58,616 nucleotides of DNA from positions 1 through 58,616 of the forward strand of contig JAJDVI010000064.1 of the NCBI GenBank assembly GCA_022826195.1. The letters are read 5' to 3'. Numbering within the stretch: the stretch's first letter is position 1; each line of letters starts with the position of its first letter. The DNA is from Acidobacteriota bacterium (GTDB lineage: Bacteria > Acidobacteriota > Vicinamibacteria > Marinacidobacterales > Marinacidobacteraceae). The position numbers were made by a program, and so were the translations under genes. Under the pieces are notes generated by a model. That model ran no database searches. It had not been told where the DNA came from and saw nothing but the letters and a program-made list of their open reading frames with translations. This document shows positions 53,015 through 58,616 of this stretch, in pieces.

Positions 53015-53874
53015 TCAGAGAACTGGCTCAGGAAGTCGCTCACCGCTTCGTGCATTGCGCCGAAGCTGGGCGCGACGAAGTAGAACGGCTGGAAGTCGGT
53101 GGGGTCGTAGGGGGTGTCCGCCATCGTCTGGCAGTCGAAGCGCCGGAGTTCCGCGTCCCGGAGGCGGTCCATCTCGCCGACGGAAGAAAGGAGTCCCGCA
53201 CCGTAGGCCTTGGGGACGCCGTCCTCGATCGCCGCTCCGAACTCCAGGGTGAACCAGTAGAGGCGGGCGATCCGTTCCACGTCCTCGTCGCTCGCCACCC
53301 GGGCGGCGCGGCCGAAATGGGAGCTCAGTCCGCAGTAGAGCGGGTGGGCGAAGGAGGCGGCGTGACCGACGAGTTCGTGGATCACGTCCGGCTCAGGGGT
53401 GTAGAGCGGGCGGCTCGCGTGCCGGATGTACTGGGTCGCCAGGAAGATGCGGTCCGCGAGGAACGACAGGAACGCCCGCGCCGTCACGAGACCGGCAACC
53501 GGGAGCATGCGGAACCCGGTGAGCGGCCGGATGCGGGCGTTCACGTCCTCGAGTTGGGGGATCCGGGTGCGGTCGAGCGCTACCGCGTCCACGCATTCGA
53601 GGTACTCGGCGCAGGCGAAGTCCCGGTGCCGCGGATCGAGAAGCTCCCGGACGTGGCTCCAGACGGCGTGTTCCTCGTCGGAGTAGGCGACGGTCGGGGC
53701 CGGGCCTCCCGTGACGTAGTCGAAGGCGAGCTTCGCGATGGCGTTTCGCCGGGCGCGGTACACCGGGTCCCGGAAGCCGGGGTGATCGGGATCGAGCGGA
53801 ACGAGTTCCGGGCCGCCGCCGGCGCCCGGCCGCACGTCGTCGGCGAGCGTGTCGAGGAGTGCGTTCCGGGACAT
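53011..53874 (-). CDS. phhA: Phenylalanine-4-hydroxylase
   Basis: A 287-residue pterin-dependent aromatic amino acid hydroxylase. The iron ligands are H166 and H171 in DVIHELVGH and E211 in WFTLEFG. RPLTGFRMLPVAGLV and PDVIHELVGHAASFAHP are the conserved catalytic region; YTPEPD precedes. It converts phenylalanine to tyrosine. Monodomain bacterial form without a regulatory domain. It overlaps the convergent phosphatase gene by 4 nt. Confidence 0.93.
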   Translation of the reverse strand: MSRNALLDTLADDVRPGAGGGPELVPLDPDHPGFRDPVYRARRNAIAKLAFDYVTGGPAPTVAYSDEEHAVWSHVRELLDPRHRDFACAEYLECVDAVALDRTRIPQLEDVNARIRPLTGFRMLPVAGLVTARAFLSFLADRIFLATQYIRHASRPLYTPEPDVIHELVGHAASFAHPLYCGLSSHFGRAARVASDEDVERIARLYWFTLEFGAAIEDGVPKAYGAGLLSSVGEMDRLRDAELRRFDCQTMADTPYDPTDFQPFYFVAPSFGAMHEAVSDFLSQFSD

Positions 53875-53905
53875 GGGACCCGCGATTCTAAAGGTCGCCG
53901 GCCCG

Positions 53906-55315
53906 TCAGGAAGCCAGCCCGGCGGCCAGGAACAGGGCCGTGGCGGCGACCCCGCCCAGCACCGCGTAGGGAAGCTGGGTGTTCACGTGGTCCACGAGGT
54001 CGGAGCCCGACGCCATCGAAGCGATGATCGTGGTGTCGGAGATCGGGGAGCAGTGATCGCCGAAGATGCCGCCCGAGAGGACCGCCCCCACCACCAGCGG
54101 AAGATCGAGGCCGAGGACGGCGGCGGCCGGCACCGCGATCGGGAGCATGATGGCGAACGTGCCCCATGACGTCCCGGTGGAGAACGCGACCACCGAGGTC
54201 ACGAGGAACAGGACTGCCGGAACGAGCGAGGCGGGCATGGCGGCCTCGGCGACTCCCGCCAGATAGACCCCGGTGCCCAGATCGCGCGCCACCGCCGAAA
54301 TGGCGAAAGAGACCAGCAGAACGCTGACCACCGGCACCATCCCGCCCGCACCCTGCATCACCAGGTCCATCGCTTTCGATACCCGGAGGACGCGCTGGAA
54401 CATCCCCATTGCCGCCGCGGTCACCACCGCCGCCAGCACGGCCCAGAGGACGGACGTGCCTCCGCTTCCCTCCAGCAGGTTCCCCTCCCCGGTAATCCAC
54501 AACCCCACGAAGATCATGACCAGCAGCACGGCGAGGGGCACGACCATGTTCCGGGCCCGATCGGGCACACCCGGCCCGGGAGGCAGGGCGAGGACTTCCG
54601 TGGAGACGAGCGGCCGGGCGCCCTCCCGGATGACCTGCCCTGTCTCGCGCGCCCGTCGCTCAGCGCGCGCCATGGGGCCGAAGTCCCGTCCGGACAGGCC
54701 GAAGAAAAAGGCCAGTCCCAGAGCGGCCAGCGAGTAGAAGTTGAGCGGGATGCTGGCGACCAGCACCGAGACTCCGCTCTCGATGCCGAGGGTCGCCAGG
54801 ATCGTGATGATCAACGCCCCCCAACCGTTCATCGGCAGCAGGATGCAGACCGGCGCCGAGGTCGAATCCGTCAGGTAGGCCAGCTTCTCACGGGAAAGCC
54901 GGAAGCGGTCGAAGAGCGGGCGCGCCACCGTGCCGCTCACCAGGCAGGTGATGCTCGACTCGACGAAGATGCCCAGCCCGAGCAGCAACGCGAGCCCCTG
55001 CGCCCCCCGCGGACCCGCCACCAGGCGCCGCTCCGTGACCCATTTCACGAAGCCGGTGACGCCGCCCGTGAACCCGATCAGCGCCAGCACACTCCCGACC
55101 AGCATGCTGAACAGCAGGATGGACGGGTTGCCCGCGAACGCGTCGGTGATCCGCCCCACCGTGCCGGCAAGCGCCGCGAAGAGGTTCCCGCCTCCGAGAA
55201 CCAACTCTCCGAACAGGACGCCGGCGAGCAGGGCGAGCACCGCCTGGCGGGTCGCCAGGGCCACCAGGATCGCGAGGATCGGGGGGAGGACGCTGAGAAA
55301 GCCGGGGTCTTCCAA
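53906..55315 (-). CDS. NhaC-family Na+/H+ antiporter
   Basis: A 469-residue inner-membrane antiporter with about twelve hydrophobic helices. Landmarks are LTDSTSAPVCILLPMNGWGAL and FSTGTSWGTFAIMLPIAVPAA, and GGIFGDHCSPISDTTIIASMASGSD, an NhaC-type segment. ATG start 55315. It exchanges Na+ for H+ or an organic anion. Confidence 0.88.
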   Translation of the reverse strand: MEDPGFLSVLPPILAILVALATRQAVLALLAGVLFGELVLGGGNLFAALAGTVGRITDAFAGNPSILLFSMLVGSVLALIGFTGGVTGFVKWVTERRLVAGPRGAQGLALLLGLGIFVESSITCLVSGTVARPLFDRFRLSREKLAYLTDSTSAPVCILLPMNGWGALIITILATLGIESGVSVLVASIPLNFYSLAALGLAFFFGLSGRDFGPMARAERRARETGQVIREGARPLVSTEVLALPPGPGVPDRARNMVVPLAVLLVMIFVGLWITGEGNLLEGSGGTSVLWAVLAAVVTAAAMGMFQRVLRVSKAMDLVMQGAGGMVPVVSVLLVSFAISAVARDLGTGVYLAGVAEAAMPASLVPAVLFLVTSVVAFSTGTSWGTFAIMLPIAVPAAAVLGLDLPLVVGAVLSGGIFGDHCSPISDTTIIASMASGSDLVDHVNTQLPYAVLGGVAATALFLAAGLAS

Positions 55316-55392
55316 GATCGCGGACCGGGTGGGCGGCCCCTATCGTTGCACATCCGCTGCTACTGCGAACCGGGCGGTAGACTTCCGGCCGG

Positions 55393-56886
55393 GTGATCCC
55401 GGGCAGGCGCCCGGCGCCCGTGGGGAAGGACGATCTACGGAGAGCCTTGGAAGAACACAGCAAGTTCCGGCAGCGAACCGGGCGCGACGGGTCCGGCGCC
55501 CGAGGCTCGGCGGCGGTGGCCGTCCGTGAGCGACCCGCCGGGGACGATGCGAAGCGGCCTTCCCGGCGGGGCTCCCGGGACGCGTCCGCAGCCAAGGCCG
55601 CTTCGCCCGCGCAGATGGGCGGAGTCCGGATCGTCCAGGATCAGGCGGGGCTCGACGGGCTGGTGGCGGACCTGCGCGCCGCCGGCGAATTCGCTCTCGA
55701 CACCGAGTTCATCCCGGAGAACCGGCTGTTCCCGGAACTCGGACTGATCCAGGTCGCGGCTCCGGGGGTGGAGGCCGTGGTCGATCCGCTCGAGGTGAAA
55801 CAGCTCGACCCGCTCCTCGCGCTCATCGCGGATCCCGGCATCCTCAAGGTCGTTCACTCCGGCAAGCACGACTTCGACATCTTCTACGGACTTGCCTCCG
55901 TGGTGCCGAAGAACGTCTTCGACACCCAGATCGCCGCCGCGGTGATCGGCCACGGGAAGAAGGTCCAGATCGCCCTGCGCACGCTGGTCGCCGGCTTCGT
56001 GGGGCGCGAACTCTCCAAGCAGGAACAGATGTCCAACTGGCTGCGGCGGCCGCTCACTCCCCGCCAGGTGGAATACGCGATCGCGGACGTCCGCTACCTG
56101 CTGCCGCTGCGGAACAAGCTGACCGAGCGGGCGAAGGCGCTCCGGCGCCTGGACTGGCTCCGCGAAGAGATGATTCCGCTCACCGAGGAGGCCTCCTACG
56201 TCATGCCTCCCGCCGAGGAGTGCTATCGCGCCCTCGACAGCCCGAGCCTCACTCCCTCGCAGCGCGGTTCGCTCCGGGAGCTGGCGGCCTGGAGGGAGCG
56301 GCGGGCCCGGGCTTCGAACCGGCCCCGGGGCTGGATCCTGAAGGACGGTGCGGTGCGCGACCTCGCGCGGCGCCAGCCCCGGAACCGGGAGCAGTTGCTC
56401 GCTCCCTACGAATCGGTTGCCGGCCGGCCCCCGAAGGGAGACCCGAAGACGATCCAGCAGATCCGCGCGGTGCTGCAGAAGAACCCGGACGTGATCCTCC
56501 GCACGCTCGGCGCCGGCGCCCGAAAGCCGGTTCCCTTCACGGGGAAGGGCAAGAAGGAGCGGCGTCCGGCGCCCGAATCCCTGGCGCTGCTGCTGGAGAC
56601 CTGGCTGAAGTTGCGCGCCAGCGAACACGGGGTGGCCCCCGAACTGCTCGCCACCCAGGAGGAACTCCGCGCCATCGTCGCCGCCTACCCCCGGGAAGCC
56701 GAGGACGCCCGGCCGCTCAGGGGCTACCGCCGGCGCATCCTGGGAGAGGACCTGCTGCTCATCCTCTCCGGCGAAGCGGTCATCCAGGTCGGGGCGGCCG
56801 GCCGGAAGAGCGGTGGCCAGCCGCCCATCCGGCTCGCCCGTCTCGGCCGGCTGGGGCGGTTCGTCCTCCGGGATTCGCAGCGGTGA
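55393..56886 (+). CDS. rnd: Ribonuclease D-like exonuclease with HRDC domain
   Basis: A 497-residue 3'-5' exoribonuclease. The DEDDy residues are D103 and E105 in ALDTEFIPE, D160 in KVVHSGKHDFD, Y228 and D232 in YAIADVRYLL. An HRDC region is seen near LREAWRERRARASNRPR-type sequence, with a second HRDC-like stretch toward the C-terminus. The 75-residue charged N-terminal extension is not part of the family; a start at ATG 55615 would remove it, but neither start has a good ribosome site. Confidence 0.88.
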   Translation: MIPGRRPAPVGKDDLRRALEEHSKFRQRTGRDGSGARGSAAVAVRERPAGDDAKRPSRRGSRDASAAKAASPAQMGGVRIVQDQAGLDGLVADLRAAGEFALDTEFIPENRLFPELGLIQVAAPGVEAVVDPLEVKQLDPLLALIADPGILKVVHSGKHDFDIFYGLASVVPKNVFDTQIAAAVIGHGKKVQIALRTLVAGFVGRELSKQEQMSNWLRRPLTPRQVEYAIADVRYLLPLRNKLTERAKALRRLDWLREEMIPLTEEASYVMPPAEECYRALDSPSLTPSQRGSLRELAAWRERRARASNRPRGWILKDGAVRDLARRQPRNREQLLAPYESVAGRPPKGDPKTIQQIRAVLQKNPDVILRTLGAGARKPVPFTGKGKKERRPAPESLALLLETWLKLRASEHGVAPELLATQEELRAIVAAYPREAEDARPLRGYRRRILGEDLLLILSGEAVIQVGAAGRKSGGQPPIRLARLGRLGRFVLRDSQR

Positions 56887-56940
56887 TCGTCCGCTGGTCC
56901 GGGTAGAGTCTCCCGCGCCGAGAAAGGAACGGCCCCGCTC

Positions 56941-58248
56941 ATGAAGGACACTCCCTGGTACCGCAAGCTCTGGGTGCAGATCGTGCTCGGTCTCGCCCTC
57001 GGCGTCATCTACGGAATCGTGGCCGCCGCGAACGGCTGGGGCGAGTTCACCGACGACTGGATCTCGCCGTTCGGAGACGTCTTCTTCAACGGGCTCCAGT
57101 TGATCGCGGTGCCGCTGGTCATCGCGTCGCTGGTCATCGGCGTGGCCTCGCTCAGCGACATGCGCAAGGTCAGCCGGATCGGCGGCAAGACGATCGTCAT
57201 CTACGTGGCGACCACCGCGCTCGCGGTGTGCATCGGCCTCGGCTACGCCAACCTGGTCCGGCCCGGCGACTACGTGCCGGAGGCCCTGCGCAGCGAACTG
57301 GCGACGCAGTACGAAGACGCGGCCGCCAGCCGTCAGGGAGCCGCGGAGGCGATGATGGAGGAGCGGGGTCCGCTGAGCATCCTCCAGGACATCGTGCCGG
57401 ACAACGTCATCTCCTCGACGTCGAGCAACCGGAACATGCTCCAGGTGGTGTTCCTGGCGCTCATGTTCGGGATCGCGCTGCTGCGGATCCCGAAGGAGAA
57501 GGGCGCTCCGCTGCTCGCCTTCTTCCAGGGACTCGAAGCGGTCGTCGTGGAGTTCGTCGGGATCGTGATGAAGGTCGCGCCGCTCGGGGTCTTCGCCCTG
57601 ATCGCGCGGGCGATCACGGGGATGGCCGGCGACGACCCGCAGCAGGTGGCGCAGCTCCTCGGGGCGCTCGGCTTCTACTGCGTCGTGGTGGTCGCCGGCC
57701 TCGCCACCCAGATGCTCGTCGTCTATCCGCTGGTCCTCAAGTTCCTGACGCCCATCCGCTGGCGGCGCTTCTTCCCGGCGGCCGCCCAGGTGCAGCTCGT
57801 GGCCTTCTCGACCAGTTCGAGCGGCGCCACGCTGCCGGTGACCATGGACCGGGCCCAGCGCGACCTCGGGGTCTCCGAGGAGGTCTCTTCCTTCGTGCTG
57901 CCGCTCGGGGCCACCATCAACATGGATGGGACCGCCCTCTACCAGGCCGTCGCGGCGCTCTTCATCGCCCAGTCGCTCGGGTTGCCCATCGGTCTGGAAG
58001 GTCAGCTCACCATCGTCCTGACCGCGGTGCTGGTCTCCATCGGGACCGCCGCCGTCCCCGGCGCCGGGATCATCATGCTGGTCATCATCCTGCAGGCGAT
58101 CGGGGTGCCCGCGGAGGGCGTGGCCCTCATCCTGGGAGTCGACCGGGTCCTGGACATGATCCGGACGGCGACGAACGTCACCGGCGACCTCACGGTGGCC
58201 TCGGCGGTCGCGGCATCGGAGGGACAGCTCAGCGACGTGGCGCGCTGA
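56941..58248 (+). CDS. Dicarboxylate/amino acid:cation symporter
   Basis: A 435-residue DAACS (GltP/DctA-type) symporter with eight membrane helices and two re-entrant loops. STSSSGATLPVTM is the serine-rich hairpin loop and TINMDGTALYQAVAALFIAQ the NMDGT sodium/substrate site; a C-terminal DRVLDMIRTATNVTGD follows. It imports glutamate, aspartate or C4-dicarboxylates with Na+ or H+. GAAAGGAACGG precedes the ATG. Confidence 0.93.
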   Translation: MKDTPWYRKLWVQIVLGLALGVIYGIVAAANGWGEFTDDWISPFGDVFFNGLQLIAVPLVIASLVIGVASLSDMRKVSRIGGKTIVIYVATTALAVCIGLGYANLVRPGDYVPEALRSELATQYEDAAASRQGAAEAMMEERGPLSILQDIVPDNVISSTSSNRNMLQVVFLALMFGIALLRIPKEKGAPLLAFFQGLEAVVVEFVGIVMKVAPLGVFALIARAITGMAGDDPQQVAQLLGALGFYCVVVVAGLATQMLVVYPLVLKFLTPIRWRRFFPAAAQVQLVAFSTSSSGATLPVTMDRAQRDLGVSEEVSSFVLPLGATINMDGTALYQAVAALFIAQSLGLPIGLEGQLTIVLTAVLVSIGTAAVPGAGIIMLVIILQAIGVPAEGVALILGVDRVLDMIRTATNVTGDLTVASAVAASEGQLSDVAR

Positions 58249-58346
58249 CCGCGGACCGGCGCCGGCGGAGCCCGCCGGATGCGGGGTGCCGACGCGCGGC
58301 CTGCGCGGGAGGGGGGTACGCGGTTCCGTCCGCCGTGCGGGCGGGT

Positions 58347-58383
58347 GCCGGTCTGATCTGAATGAAGACCGGCGTTCCAAGCC
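58347..58383 (+). repeat. Double-hairpin repeat with enlarged loop
   Basis: Hairpin II is GCCGGTCT-11 nt-AGACCGGC followed by GTTCCAAGCC. The stem is intact although the loop has grown from 2-4 to 11 nt. A short hairpin I lies just upstream (CCGCC-GTGCG-GGCGG). The 58249-58346 stretch before it has no gene that I can see. Confidence 0.8.
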
Positions 58384-58387
58384 GGTG

Positions 58388-58454
58388 GCGTCACCTCCGC
58401 CCTTGAGTTCCACGCCGAGGTTGGAACCGTCTTGTCCGGGTGGGGTTGCGACGT
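58388..58454 (+). repeat. R2 repeat, copy 3
   Basis: Starts GCGTCACCTCCGCCCTTGAG and ends GGTTGCGACGTGCGC. Bases at GAACTCC/GAGTTCC and AAGCG/AGGTT positions differ from copy 1, so it is diverged but clearly homologous. Confidence 0.75.
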
Positions 58455-58487
58455 GCGCAGCGCGGAGCGCTGCGCGTGCCGGTCTGG
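58455..58487 (+). repeat. Double-hairpin repeat, truncated copy
   Basis: Hairpin I GCGCAGCGC-GGA-GCGCTGCGC is intact, but hairpin II stops after GTGCCGGTCTGG, where an AT-richer stretch begins (58491 onward, with AACTC at 58513 and GAGTT at 58531 as a dyad). No gene is seen from here to the window end. Confidence 0.75.
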
Positions 58488-58616
58488 CTCATCTTTAACA
58501 GTTTGGTTTTGGAACTCGTTGATATTCGTTGAGTTACGGTCCGTTCCGGGAGGCTGTGGCACCGCATTTCGCCGGGTTCCGGCGTGGCGGCTGGTGCGTT
58601 GTGTCATGAGGGATGG

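Overview
The window is GC-rich (roughly two thirds G+C) and densely coded. Many stop and start codons overlap by 1 to 4 nt. Secreted TPR proteins, an S9 peptidase, a TonB-dependent receptor, gamma-glutamyltranspeptidase, a MoxR/DUF58/BatA cluster and two SpoIIE-type phosphatases together suggest an Acidobacteriota-like genome, perhaps marine. That is inference; there is no rRNA or other taxonomic marker, and I saw no tRNA or CRISPR array.

Layout. 1-6.2 kb: a class V aminotransferase cut by an IS-like end, then a three-gene signalling operon (response regulator-phosphatase, LivK-like binding protein, histidine kinase). 6.3-9.9 kb, minus strand: TPR and peptidase operon. 10.0-17.8 kb: sulfite-oxidase-type molybdoenzyme, lipoprotein cytochrome c, glnS, ggt and a TonB-dependent receptor, ending at a 187-bp inverted-repeat element whose termini supply the stop codons of both flanking genes. 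18.0-27.0 kb, mainly minus: vWA lipoprotein and membrane partner, cupin and S9 peptidase, VOC protein, a DUF805 / ArsC-like selenoprotein / secreted-protein operon, and a D-aminoacylase. 27.1-29.1 kb: PQQ-type propeller protein and a VapBC-like toxin-antitoxin pair. 29.1-38.6 kb, minus: repeat cluster, gltX, BatA-like, DUF58, MoxR, DUF4175-like, BNR propeller plus MoaD/ThiS-like protein, DUF3014. 38.9-43.9 kb: small membrane protein, msrB, TSUP permease, metX, metY, CoA-binding protein, methyltransferase. 44-49.7 kb: mnmA (minus), MOSC protein, CCA-adding enzyme, threonine dehydratase-like enzyme, SixA, YkvI-like permease. 49.8-58.6 kb: frameshifted DUF4143 ATPase, lectin-like secreted protein, GAF-SpoIIE phosphatase, phenylalanine hydroxylase, NhaC antiporter, RNase D, dicarboxylate symporter and a terminal repeat cluster.

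Two observations stand out. First, an ArsC-like gene (24511-24897, minus) reads through an in-frame TGA that falls exactly at the first position of a U-x-x-C redox motif, and a 10-bp hairpin with a G-initial loop follows 4 nt later: a selenocysteine gene with a bacterial SECIS that ordinary gene calling would truncate. Second, about eleven copies of a double-hairpin repeat are scattered through the window. Their arms differ between copies but keep pairing, and they have become the coding ends of glnS and gltX.

The cell type suggested is a Gram-negative that scavenges peptides (M55, S9, GGT, D-aminoacylase, symporter), handles sulfur (sulfite-oxidase-type enzyme with cytochrome c, TSUP, metX/metY, msrB) and uses selenium.
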